A stretch of DNA of 64,000 nucleotides from Cyanobacteria bacterium UBA6446. GTDB lineage: Bacteria; Cyanobacteriota; Vampirovibrionia; Gastranaerophilales; Gastranaerophilaceae. Every line of letters starts with the position of its first letter. Position 1 is the first letter of the stretch. Below the pieces are notes generated by a model. It searched no databases. It worked only from the letters and a program-made list of their open reading frames with translations, and was not told the origin of the DNA. This document shows, in pieces, positions 1 through 7,346 of the stretch. Both the position numbers and the translations under genes were made by a program. Location: NCBI GenBank assembly GCA_002438405.1, contig DJOE01000017.1, forward strand, positions 77,860-141,859. Direction: 5' to 3'.

Positions 1-466
1 GTACAATACTATAAGGAACAGTATTTGTCATTTTTACTCCGGCTAAGTCGTAATACCCGTTGAAATCTCCTGTTTGCCAACAGCCATCTGACATTTGGGT
101 ACAAATTCTTGCAATTTTCAGATATGGTACAAAATATTTTTGAGCAAATTCATCAATCGGTAGTTTAGTGTCAAAAGATAATGAACCATCTTCATCTGTA
201 TCTGCTGTATAGAGTTTTATTGCTTGATTTAAAATGGATTGTGCCTCTTTAATTCCTGTAACTGCAGCTCGTTTTTGCTGAGAACTAATTAATGTTGGAA
301 TTGTCATTGCTGCAACCACTCCAATTATGCCAAGAGTGATTAATACTTCTGCCAAAGTAAAAGCACCCCTCACCCTAGCCCTCTCCCATAAATGGGCGAG
401 GGAATTAATCTCACTGTCTTTGTGAGTGAAATTATTTTTTTTAGTGAAAAATAGACTCTTTAACAT
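1..466 (-). CDS. Type IV pilin-like / pseudopilin protein, C-terminus cut by window start
   Basis: An open frame runs on the minus strand from an ATG at 466, with AAAGGA five bases upstream, to the window edge; 155 codons are visible. Residues 35-60 read AFTLAEVLITLGIIGVV followed by AAMTIPTL, the prepilin-type hydrophobic stalk, so the protein should be processed by a prepilin peptidase and assembled in a type IV or type II-secretion-like filament. The leader is unusually long (about 35 residues), and residues 22-34 (SLAHLWERARVRG) are encoded by a dispersed palindromic repeat. The following 95 residues contain an acidic stretch (DTDEDG) and two cysteines, as in related pilins. Its role (pilus, secretion or DNA uptake) cannot be told from sequence. 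Confidence 0.85.
   Translation of the reverse strand, partial: MLKSLFFTKKNNFTHKDSEINSLAHLWERARVRGAFTLAEVLITLGIIGVVAAMTIPTLISSQQKRAAVTGIKEAQSILNQAIKLYTADTDEDGSLSFDTKLPIDEFAQKYFVPYLKIARICTQMSDGCWQTGDFNGYYDLAGVKMTNTVPYSIV
367..402. repeat. Dispersed 36-bp palindromic repeat, copy inside a pilin gene
   Basis: The minus strand reads CCCTCGCCCATTTATGGG followed by AGAGGGCTAGGGTGAGGG. The same 36 bp occurs at 50198-50233, and with one change at 19158-19193; shorter or diverged copies lie at 4226-4251 and 50058-50096. The first half can fold as an imperfect hairpin (CCCTCGCCC against GGGAGAGGG). This copy is in frame within the pilin leader. Confidence 0.85.
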
Positions 467-587
467 ATTAGTCCTTTCAAATCTTTCAATGTTAATTTAT
501 TAAACAATATCTTTATTTATAAGTCATGATATTAGCCTATAAATCAATATTTGTCAATATATAATTTATATAATTAAAATTAAAAAT

Positions 588-797
588 ATGATTAAATTAC
601 GACTTAGAGAGCTAATGTGGGATAGGAATATTTCTGCTGTTCAAATACAGAGAGAAACAGGTATTCATGCTGCAACTATTTCAAGAATTATAAATGGTAA
701 ACATCATAATTTGGGATTAGATACAATTGACAAGTTATGTGATGTTCTAGATTGTAAAATTCAAGATTTGCTTATTTATGAAAGGGTAAATAAGTAA
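588..797 (+). CDS. Small XRE-family helix-turn-helix regulator
   Basis: The 69-residue protein is almost wholly a Cro/C1-type DNA-binding domain: residues 16-40 (AVQIQRETGIHAATISRIIN) form the helix-turn-helix, and DTIDKLCDVLDCKIQDLL matches the closing helices of the family. There is no effector domain. The ATG lacks a Shine-Dalgarno sequence; a TATAAT at 569-574 suggests a very short leader. It is divergent from the pilin at 1-466 and 23 bases ahead of comF. Target genes are unknown; autoregulation or control of the divergent pilin is possible. Confidence 0.8.
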   Translation: MIKLRLRELMWDRNISAVQIQRETGIHAATISRIINGKHHNLGLDTIDKLCDVLDCKIQDLLIYERVNK

Positions 798-820
798 GTT
801 TTTTGTGATAATTTATTGTT

Positions 821-1468
821 ATGAAAGATTTTGTAATTGGATTATTAGATTGGATTTACAAGAAAAAATGTTATTTTTGCAGAAGCTCTAAAGAGTCTGT
901 CAGAATGTGTTCGTCTTGTTATAACGAATTGGATTTTCTTCCGGTTAAAGTCAATCGCAAATTCAATGATGTAAATATCTACTGTGCTGGTGTTTATTCA
1001 AAAAATCTTCAAAAACTTATCCGTGGTTTGAAATATCATGGACAAAGAGATTTGGCTTATTATTTGGCAAAATTTATGTTTGAATATTGGAGGCGACTTG
1101 ATTTGAGCGGAGAATATCAGATTGTGCCGGTTCCAATTTATCCAAAACGTAAAAAGAAAAGAAAGTATAACCACATGGATTTGGTTGCGCAGGAACTTTC
1201 ACAAATGACAGGCTATCCTGTGAATTCAGACTTAATTAAAAGAGTTAAAGATACAAAACCACAGTATAAATTGAACAAGGCTCAAAGAATGCAGAATTTG
1301 TCCGATGCTTTTGAGGTTGATAAGTCGAAATTTATTGAGGGTAAGAAACTTCTTTTGATTGATGATATTTGTACAACGGGTTCAACTTTCGAAGAGATGA
1401 TAAAAGCCTTTAATAATGTTGGATTTTATGATATAGTTTGTTTTGCAGCGACTACCCCATGGGAATAG
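821..1468 (+). CDS. comF: ComF-family phosphoribosyltransferase-like protein
   Basis: The protein has 215 residues, normal for the family. The N-terminus carries a zinc-binding pair (CYFC at about 17-20 and CSSC at about 31-34), and the C-terminal half is a type I phosphoribosyltransferase fold with the PRPP loop LLLIDDICTTGST at about residues 180-192. ComF proteins act in the cytoplasm during natural transformation, helping incoming single-stranded DNA processing; some members are only loosely tied to competence. dprA is also in this window. No ribosome binding site precedes the ATG, and an extended -10 (TGTGATAAT, 804-812) sits eight bases upstream, suggesting a near-leaderless mRNA. Confidence 0.85.
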   Translation: MKDFVIGLLDWIYKKKCYFCRSSKESVRMCSSCYNELDFLPVKVNRKFNDVNIYCAGVYSKNLQKLIRGLKYHGQRDLAYYLAKFMFEYWRRLDLSGEYQIVPVPIYPKRKKKRKYNHMDLVAQELSQMTGYPVNSDLIKRVKDTKPQYKLNKAQRMQNLSDAFEVDKSKFIEGKKLLLIDDICTTGSTFEEMIKAFNNVGFYDIVCFAATTPWE

Positions 1469-1472
1469 AATA

Positions 1473-1793
1473 ATGATTATTTCAGAATTTGCAAAATATT
1501 TACAACAACATAATGATGAACTTCTTACACACAAAACTACCCCGCTAAAACTTTTGCATGAGTGGTTGAAACTTGTTATTAATAAAAATCCAAAGACTAA
1601 TATTGATAAGATTGTGCATAAAGAAATTCTGTATTGCGAAAACGAAAACGGTGACTATCTTATTGTTGGAAAGTCTGATAGCGGAAGAGTTTTGGTTTCT
1701 GCATTAATAAAATTTGCCAAGAGTTACGAAAATTATAACCACGCAAAATGGGTTGAACTTGCCGAAAAATCTTTGTACAAAAAAGAAAAATAA
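1473..1793 (+). CDS. Conserved-looking hypothetical protein, 106 aa
   Basis: I do not recognise this protein. The ATG at 1473 is preferred to a TTG at 1443 because GGGAA lies eight bases upstream and the gene then starts four bases after comF ends, as a translationally linked partner. It is soluble, without a signal peptide, and has two predicted helical ends around a short beta-rich middle (EILYCENENGDYLIVG). Co-transcription with comF is the only functional hint. Confidence 0.6.
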   Translation: MIISEFAKYLQQHNDELLTHKTTPLKLLHEWLKLVINKNPKTNIDKIVHKEILYCENENGDYLIVGKSDSGRVLVSALIKFAKSYENYNHAKWVELAEKSLYKKEK

Positions 1794-1848
1794 AATTTGT
1801 ATTTCAATAGAAAATATGTTATATTTGACCTAGAATAGAGGTTTTATT

Positions 1849-2514
1849 ATGGTTGAAAAATTCAAGGTCAATGGTTTTGGTAACGAGATTTTGTTTACAA
1901 AAGATGGACAGGTTTATACGGATATTGCAATAAATGGTCTTGCGATTACAATAAATGGGAATAATAACAAGATTGTTATTGAATTACCTGCGAATTTTAT
2001 AAACACAGCCATTGTAATTGATGGTGATAATAATAAATTCTCTTTAAAAACGACAAAACATAGAACTATCCGTTATACGACTTTTGGGCTTGAAGGTGGT
2101 TCAGAAATTACTGTTGGAAGTGGTTTGTCTGTTTATCGAGATGTTCATATTGTTGCTAAAAATGGCAAGAATATTTCTATTGGTGATGAATGTATGTTTG
2201 CTCGTGAAATTATGATTAGAAACAATGATGGGCATGTAATTTTGGATAGAACAACAGGTGAACTTTTGAATGCTCCTGAAGATATTGTTATTGGCGATAA
2301 TGTTTGGATTGGCGCAAGAGTAATGATTTTGAAAGGTGCTGTTGTTCCGAATGGTTCTGTGATTGGAGCCATGGCAATGGTTAATAAAAAGTTTGACGAA
2401 GAAAATGTTTTGATTGCTGGAGTTCCTGCAAGAGTTGTTCGTACAAATATTGAGTGGCGCAGAGAAGATTTCGCAAAGTATATGAAAAATAATTCAAATT
2501 CTGTCGAGGGTTAA
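1849..2514 (+). CDS. Hexapeptide-repeat acyltransferase (left-handed beta-helix)
   Basis: The 221-residue protein shows the short-repeat pattern of the LbH acyltransferases: IGDECMFAREIMIRN, IGDNVWIGARVMILKGAVVPNG and SVIGAMAMVNK, closing with the family signature VLIAGVPARVVR near residue 195. Such enzymes transfer acetyl or other acyl groups from CoA to sugars, often in polysaccharide or lipopolysaccharide modification. The first 70 residues are rich in I/N/K (INGNNNKIVIELP) and look like extra beta-helix turns. The catalytic His expected in the GHGV-like position is not obvious; DGH near residue 126 is a candidate. It is followed two bases later by a membrane protein. Substrate unknown. 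Confidence 0.8.
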   Translation: MVEKFKVNGFGNEILFTKDGQVYTDIAINGLAITINGNNNKIVIELPANFINTAIVIDGDNNKFSLKTTKHRTIRYTTFGLEGGSEITVGSGLSVYRDVHIVAKNGKNISIGDECMFAREIMIRNNDGHVILDRTTGELLNAPEDIVIGDNVWIGARVMILKGAVVPNGSVIGAMAMVNKKFDEENVLIAGVPARVVRTNIEWRREDFAKYMKNNSNSVEG

Positions 2515-2516
2515 AT

Positions 2517-2879
2517 ATGCAAAAATTCTTTAAAAATCTAATGGGTAAACTTTCTGATTTAGCAATGTACAAATTTTTGTCCATTGTCGGGTTTGTAGAA
2601 TTTATATCAATTCCTGCATATTTAGCATATATTTATTCTATTGAGAATCCACAACTTAGACCTCTTGGTACAATGTTGATTTTTGTATTTTTGAGCTTGG
2701 TTGTATTCCCTGTGAATTTGCTTTTGACATTGGGTTTGTTTGGTGAATCTAAATTGAGAAAAAACTTTGCTGATATCAAACGTCATAAATTAACACATAT
2801 AGGCTTTGCCCTATACTCATTAACGTTTGTTGTTGGAATTTTCACATTCTTATTTTCGGTTTATTTAATTGTGAGATAG
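2517..2879 (+). CDS. Small integral membrane protein, 120 aa
   Basis: The gene starts two bases after the acyltransferase stop, with GAGGG inside the preceding gene's end serving as ribosome binding site, so the two are probably translated together. About three hydrophobic segments are visible: residues 20-43, 53-78 and 93-118. The short cytoplasmic stretch between the second and third is basic (KLRKNFADIKRHK). I do not recognise the family; its partner may be the acyltransferase. Confidence 0.65.
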   Translation: MQKFFKNLMGKLSDLAMYKFLSIVGFVEFISIPAYLAYIYSIENPQLRPLGTMLIFVFLSLVVFPVNLLLTLGLFGESKLRKNFADIKRHKLTHIGFALYSLTFVVGIFTFLFSVYLIVR

Positions 2880-2883
2880 AGAA

Positions 2884-3207
2884 TTATAATAATGTTTTGA
2901 GTAACGTATCTATTGTTGTTAATTTAGTTCTATTTGATTTAATTTGGTTTAAATTCTTTAAAATGTTTTGATATATTTCGTCGTTTGATTTTGTTCCCCC
3001 GAATGTGAATAATTCATCTGGCTCAATATTTAATGTTTGTAAAATTTTTTCAAGTGTTTCGGCTGTAAAAAATCCATTACCTGTTTCAATTAAACTTAGA
3101 GCATTTGTTGAAATACCAAGTTTTTCAGCAAAATCCATTTGCGAAAATCCTTTGTCTTTTCGCATATTCGCAATTTTTGTTCCAAGTAATTTTTTTATTC
3201 CTGCCAT
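2884..3207 (-). CDS. XRE-family transcriptional regulator, divergent to a pilin gene
   Basis: The 107-residue protein has a Cro/C1 helix-turn-helix at residues 10-65 (GTKIANMRKDKGFSQMDFAE, then LGISTNALSLIETG), followed by a lysine-rich tail of about 35 residues that may dimerise. The start is fixed by AGGAGAG two bases before the ATG. It faces the pilin at 3326 across a 118-bp gap holding a 13-bp inverted repeat over a strong promoter, so repression of that pilin, and autoregulation, is likely by inference. Confidence 0.85.
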   Translation of the reverse strand: MAGIKKLLGTKIANMRKDKGFSQMDFAEKLGISTNALSLIETGNGFFTAETLEKILQTLNIEPDELFTFGGTKSNDEIYQNILKNLNQIKSNRTKLTTIDTLLKTLL

Positions 3208-3258
3208 AACTCTCCTATATAAATTTAATGTTAAGTAATCTATTATGTTAAATAAACA

Positions 3259-3298
3259 AAGTTTAACTATTGATATTAATAGTTAAACTTGTTATAAT
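3259..3298 (+). promoter_or_regulatory. Pilin promoter with overlapping inverted-repeat operator
   Basis: The arms AAGTTTAACTATT (3259-3271) and AATAGTTAAACTT (3278-3290) are a perfect 13-bp inverted repeat with a six-base centre. A promoter lies on it: -35 TTGATA at 3270-3275, 17-bp spacer, -10 TATAAT at 3293-3298. Further GTTAA-type boxes occur near 3231, 3247 and 3306. Binding there would block RNA polymerase; the adjacent XRE protein is the natural candidate. Confidence 0.7.
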
Positions 3299-3325
3299 AA
3301 AGATTGTTAAACTGAAAGGGGAAAA

Positions 3326-4039
3326 ATGTTAAAGTTATTTGTTCAGAACGTAAGTTATATAAATGAAAAAGAAAAACTTGCATTTACTTTGGCGGAGGTA
3401 TTAATCACTCTTGGCATAATTGGAGTTGTTGCAGCGATGACAATTCCGACATTGATGACTAAAATAAATGAACAAGTTTACAAAGCACAATTGAAGAAAA
3501 CCATAAGTACATTGAATCAAGCAGTTAAAATGGTCTACAACAATACAGATACAATTTATGATTGCTATTATGGTTCAGATAGTGGAGGATTGGGTTCAAG
3601 TAAGGAATGTGACGAACTTAGTGAAGAGATGAAAAAAGTTCTAAAAGTTTCTCATATTTGTGAAAATAATGCTTATAAAAAGGGTTGCATTCCAAAATAT
3701 AAAGGAAAAGATACTGTACTTAAAACAAATTATGGTGATGATTACGATTTAAGTTCTGCGGCATCAAATTGTGGTGGTTTGTTTGAATCTGCAATTTTAA
3801 AACGAAATCCAGTTTGGGTTCTTCAAGATGGTACAATTATAGGACTATATAGAGGTGATCCTAAATATATATATGTTGATGTTAATGGTGCTAAAGGACC
3901 TAATAAGTGGGGATATGATATTTTTATTTTATATTTAAAAATGAGTAACAGTAATCAAGGTGTGTCCTATATCCCAGTAAACGGTGGGTGTGTTTTTGTC
4001 GAAAAAGGTGGAAAATTGCCATTTGAAATGATGAATTGA
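3326..4039 (+). CDS. Type IV pilin-like / pseudopilin protein
   Basis: This 237-residue protein starts at an ATG preceded by GAAAGGGG. The leader is 19 residues, ending LA before FTLAEVLITLGIIGVV, then AAMTIPTLMTK; the expected Glu at +5 of the mature protein is present, but the -1 residue is Ala rather than the usual Gly. The C-terminal part contains VDVNGAKGPNKWGYDIF, a block shared with the pilin at the other end of the window, and several cysteines that could form disulfides outside the cell. Likely a filament subunit or a pilin-like surface protein. Expression is probably controlled by the XRE protein upstream. Confidence 0.85.
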   Translation: MLKLFVQNVSYINEKEKLAFTLAEVLITLGIIGVVAAMTIPTLMTKINEQVYKAQLKKTISTLNQAVKMVYNNTDTIYDCYYGSDSGGLGSSKECDELSEEMKKVLKVSHICENNAYKKGCIPKYKGKDTVLKTNYGDDYDLSSAASNCGGLFESAILKRNPVWVLQDGTIIGLYRGDPKYIYVDVNGAKGPNKWGYDIFILYLKMSNSNQGVSYIPVNGGCVFVEKGGKLPFEMMN

Positions 4040-4225
4040 TTTGAATAAGTTGCTGTTCGCTTTTTCTTTTTTTGATTTTGATGAAAAAAGGTGCTACTTA
4101 CGTAGCTTTGTTATCAACAATGGTGAAATTGAAAAATATTCCAAAGAAAATCTTTCAAATGGAGCGAGGCTAAAGTTGTTACACTCCCTTTCCTAATCAG
4201 AGAGGGGTAATAATAACAAATTAAG

Positions 4226-4251
4226 CCCTCACTCCCATAAATGGGCGAGGG
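4226..4251. repeat. Short copy of the dispersed palindromic repeat; rest of 4040-4384 otherwise empty
   Basis: CCCTCACTCCCATAAATGGG followed by CGAGGG is a shortened copy of the 36-bp repeat. Just before it (about 4180-4210) CTCCCTTTCCTAATCAGAGAGGGG looks like a further degraded copy. Upstream, 4040-4170 holds no gene I can support. Confidence 0.7.
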
Positions 4252-4342
4252 TGAAAACGAAAATGTAATGAATGCCTTAGTGCTATATAAACAAAACCAA
4301 TCTTAGCAAAATGTAACGATTTAGCCCGAGTTGATTTCTTTG

Positions 4343-4351
4343 TGATATAAT
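4343..4351 (+). promoter_or_regulatory. Extended -10 promoter for gyrA
   Basis: TGATATAAT is a TGn-extended -10 element (hexamer 4346-4351) 33 bases before the gyrA start. No good -35 is seen at 16-18 bp, which fits an extended -10 promoter. Confidence 0.5.
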
Positions 4352-4384
4352 TTTAATAACGAGATAGACTTGGAGGGAAGAGTA

Positions 4385-6937
4385 TTGACTCAGCAAAATA
4401 TTTTTGATGACGGAAAAATCGTTTCTGTCAATATTAGAGAAGAAATGAAACGTTCTTATATTGATTATGCAATGAGTGTAATCGTTGGACGTGCACTTCC
4501 TGATGTTCGTGATGGTTTGAAACCAGTACACAGACGTATTCTTTATGCAATGAATGAATTGGGAATGTATCCGGATAAGCCGTTTAAAAAATGCGCACGT
4601 ATCGTTGGTGAAGTTTTAGGTAAATATCACCCACACGGTGATAGTTCAGTTTACGAAGCATTAGTTCGTATGGCGCAAGACTTCTCTACAAGATATTTGA
4701 TGGTTGATGGTCATGGTAACTTTGGTTCAGTTGATGGTGACGGAGCTGCTGCAATGCGTTATACAGAGGCTCGTATGCACAAAATTACACAATCAATGTT
4801 GGCTGATATCGATTGTGAAACTGTTGAATTTGAACCAAACTTTGATGGTTCATTGCAAGAGCCGTCAGTTCTTCCTGTAAGACTTCCAATGTTATTATTG
4901 AATGGTGTTTCCGGTATCGCAGTTGGTATGGCAACAAATATTCCACCTCACAATTTGTGCGAAGTTGTTGACGGTACAATTGCATTGATTGATAATCCAA
5001 AAATTACAATTCCTGAGCTTATGGAATATATCAAAGGTCCTGACTTCCCAACAGCTGCAACAATTATCGGTTTGAACGATATTAAACAAGCTTACGAAAC
5101 AGGACGTGGTTCTATCAAAATGTCTGCTGTTGCCGGATTTGAAGAAATCGCTGGTGGCGGTGGACGTCAAGCAAGAACTGCAATCGTTGTAACTGAAATT
5201 CCTTATCAAGTTAACAAAGCTCAATTGATTGAAAAAATTGCAGATTTAGTTAAAGATCAAAGAATCACAGGAATTTCTGATATTCGTGATGAATCTGACC
5301 GTGAGGGTATGAGAATCGTTATTGAATTGAAACGTGATGCAAAACCAGATGTAGTTAAAAATAACTTGTTCAAATACACTCAACTTGCTACAACTTTCGG
5401 GGTTAACATGGTTGCTCTTTGTGGTAAACAACCTCGTTTGATGAACTTGTATGAAGTGTTGAACGAATTCGTTGAACACAGAATTGAAATCGTAACAAGA
5501 AGAACTATTTTCTTCTTGAAAAAAGCAAAAGTTAGAGCACACATTTTAGCAGGTTTGATTATTGCGTTGGGTTCAATTGATGAAGTTATTGAACTTATTA
5601 AAAAATCAAAAACTACTGATGAAGCTCGTGACGGTTTGATGAGCAGATTCGGGCTTGATGTTGATCAGTCAAATGCAATCTTAGAAATGCAATTAAGACG
5701 TTTGACTGGTTTGGAACAGGACAAAGTTAAAGCTGAATATGATGAATTGATTAAGAAAATCGCTGAATATGAATCAATTTTGGCAAGCCGTCAAAAGATT
5801 TTGGATATTATTAAAGCTGAACTTTTGGAAGATAAAGAAAAATATGGTGACGATAGAAAAACTCAAATTCTTCCTGAACAAGGTGAAGTAACTATTGAAG
5901 ATTTAACTCCAAATACTCCAATGGCTGTATTCATTACTCACCAAGGGTATTTGAAGAGAATTCCTTTAGATACTTTTGAACGTCAAAACCGTGCAACTCG
6001 TGGCAAATCTGGTATTAAAACTAAAGAAGATGATGATATTCAACATTTCTTCACTGCTATGATGCACGATAAAGTATTGTTCTTCTCTTCTAAGGGTACA
6101 GTTTACAGCTTGAATGTATATGACTTCCCAGAAGGTGGACGTCAGGCTAAAGGTTTACCTATTATTAATGTATTACCTATTGATCAAGATGAAAAAATTA
6201 CTGCAGTTGTTCCTGTAAGTAACTTCTCACAAGATTCAAACTTGATTATGTTGACTAAGAAAGGTTATATCAAACGTATTGAACTTGATAACTTCTCTAA
6301 TATCAGACGTAACGGTATTATTGCAATCGGTCTTGATGAGGGTGATAGCTTGTGTTGGGTAAAACTTGCAACATCAAAAGATGAAATCATTATTGGTACA
6401 TCTTGCGGTATGGCAATCAGATTCCCAATTCAAGATTTAAGACCTTTAGGCAGAAGCGCAAGAGGTGTTATCTCAATGAAATTGAGAACTGGCGATGAAA
6501 TTGTTGGTTGTGATATTGTTCCACAAGATTATGATGCAGATTTACTAGTTGTAACTTCTGACGGTTTTGGAAAACGTACTAAATTATCAGAATTCAGAAC
6601 TCAAAACAGAGGCGGAATTGGTTTGATTGCAACTAAATTTAAATCATCAGCATCAAGACTTGTTGCTTTGACAATCGTAAGAGATTCTGATGACATTATG
6701 TTAGTTACTGCAAACGGTGTTGTTACAAGATTGAATGCAGGTTCAATTTCTCAACAAGGTCGTCCTGCAACAGGTGTTAAAGCTCAAAACTTGTCAGACA
6801 ATGATACAGTTTGTTCTGTTAACAAAATCATTAATCCAAATGAAAATGATGTAACAATCAAAACAACAGCGCAAGCTGAAACTCCGGCGGAAGATGTTCA
6901 ACAAACAAGTTTGTTGGACGATAATAAAGCTGAGTAA
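4385..6937 (+). CDS. gyrA: DNA gyrase subunit A
   Basis: The product is 850 residues and matches GyrA along its whole length. It introduces negative supercoils together with GyrB. The start is the TTG at 4385, because GGAGGG at 4372-4377 is an ideal ribosome binding site for it and lies inside any longer reading. The winged-helix/tower region has the catalytic Tyr in AMRYTEAR (about residue 126), and the quinolone-determining stretch reads HPHGDSSVYEAL, with Ser at the E. coli 83 position. The C-terminal beta-pinwheel has a box reading QNRATRGKSG, longer than the usual QRRGGKG and like cyanobacterial GyrA as I remember it. An acidic tail of about 40 residues ends the protein. A strong terminator follows; gyrB is not adjacent. 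Confidence 0.97.
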   Translation: MTQQNIFDDGKIVSVNIREEMKRSYIDYAMSVIVGRALPDVRDGLKPVHRRILYAMNELGMYPDKPFKKCARIVGEVLGKYHPHGDSSVYEALVRMAQDFSTRYLMVDGHGNFGSVDGDGAAAMRYTEARMHKITQSMLADIDCETVEFEPNFDGSLQEPSVLPVRLPMLLLNGVSGIAVGMATNIPPHNLCEVVDGTIALIDNPKITIPELMEYIKGPDFPTAATIIGLNDIKQAYETGRGSIKMSAVAGFEEIAGGGGRQARTAIVVTEIPYQVNKAQLIEKIADLVKDQRITGISDIRDESDREGMRIVIELKRDAKPDVVKNNLFKYTQLATTFGVNMVALCGKQPRLMNLYEVLNEFVEHRIEIVTRRTIFFLKKAKVRAHILAGLIIALGSIDEVIELIKKSKTTDEARDGLMSRFGLDVDQSNAILEMQLRRLTGLEQDKVKAEYDELIKKIAEYESILASRQKILDIIKAELLEDKEKYGDDRKTQILPEQGEVTIEDLTPNTPMAVFITHQGYLKRIPLDTFERQNRATRGKSGIKTKEDDDIQHFFTAMMHDKVLFFSSKGTVYSLNVYDFPEGGRQAKGLPIINVLPIDQDEKITAVVPVSNFSQDSNLIMLTKKGYIKRIELDNFSNIRRNGIIAIGLDEGDSLCWVKLATSKDEIIIGTSCGMAIRFPIQDLRPLGRSARGVISMKLRTGDEIVGCDIVPQDYDADLLVVTSDGFGKRTKLSEFRTQNRGGIGLIATKFKSSASRLVALTIVRDSDDIMLVTANGVVTRLNAGSISQQGRPATGVKAQNLSDNDTVCSVNKIINPNENDVTIKTTAQAETPAEDVQQTSLLDDNKAE

Positions 6938-6960
6938 TTTATCAAATATTTGAATATAAT

Positions 6961-6992
6961 AAAAGCATTGAGTATTTTTGCTCAATGCTTTT
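6961..6992 (+). terminator. Rho-independent terminator after gyrA
   Basis: AAAAGCATTGAG and CTCAATGCTTTT form a perfect 12-bp stem around an eight-base loop, followed by further T residues, 23 bases after the gyrA stop. Confidence 0.85.
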
Positions 6993-7066
6993 TTCTAAAA
7001 AATATTTACGATAAAAACACTTTGTGCTAAAATCATTTAGCATAGTTTATAAAAGGAGAGAATATA

Positions 7067-7306
7067 ATGGCAGATGCAAAAATTTTAGCAACAATTGATA
7101 GAACTGATACTGAACAATTACAAATTTCTGTTAGCGAATACAAAGGCAGAAGTTATTTAAATATGAGAATATTTTACACAACAGATGATGGTGCAACTTG
7201 GTTGCCAACTAAAAAAGGTGTAACTTTCACTCCTGAGCAATTGGATATTTTGACAGAAGCAATTGAAGAAGCAAAACAAGAATTTATGTCTGCAGATGCA
7301 GAATAA
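7067..7306 (+). CDS. PC4/p15-like single-stranded DNA-binding protein
   Basis: The 79-residue protein resembles the transcriptional coactivator PC4 family: the core LQISVSEYKGRSYLNMRIFY followed by TTDDGATWLPTKKGVTF matches the beta-sheet that binds single-stranded DNA, and the C-terminal helix (TPEQLDILTEAIEEAK) is the dimer helix. Bacterial members are small DNA-binding proteins of uncertain role in transcription or recombination. AAAGGAGAG precedes the ATG. It lies 40 bases before priA and probably shares its transcript, consistent with a DNA-metabolism role. Confidence 0.75.
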   Translation: MADAKILATIDRTDTEQLQISVSEYKGRSYLNMRIFYTTDDGATWLPTKKGVTFTPEQLDILTEAIEEAKQEFMSADAE

Positions 7307-7346
7307 TTATTAATAAGAAAAAGAATAGAAAAGAGGATTATTAAAG

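Noticed and set aside
4180..4250. Terminator for the pilin gene at 3326
   Set aside because: The hairpin-like text belongs to the dispersed repeat family, is 140 or more bases past the stop, and has no T-run.
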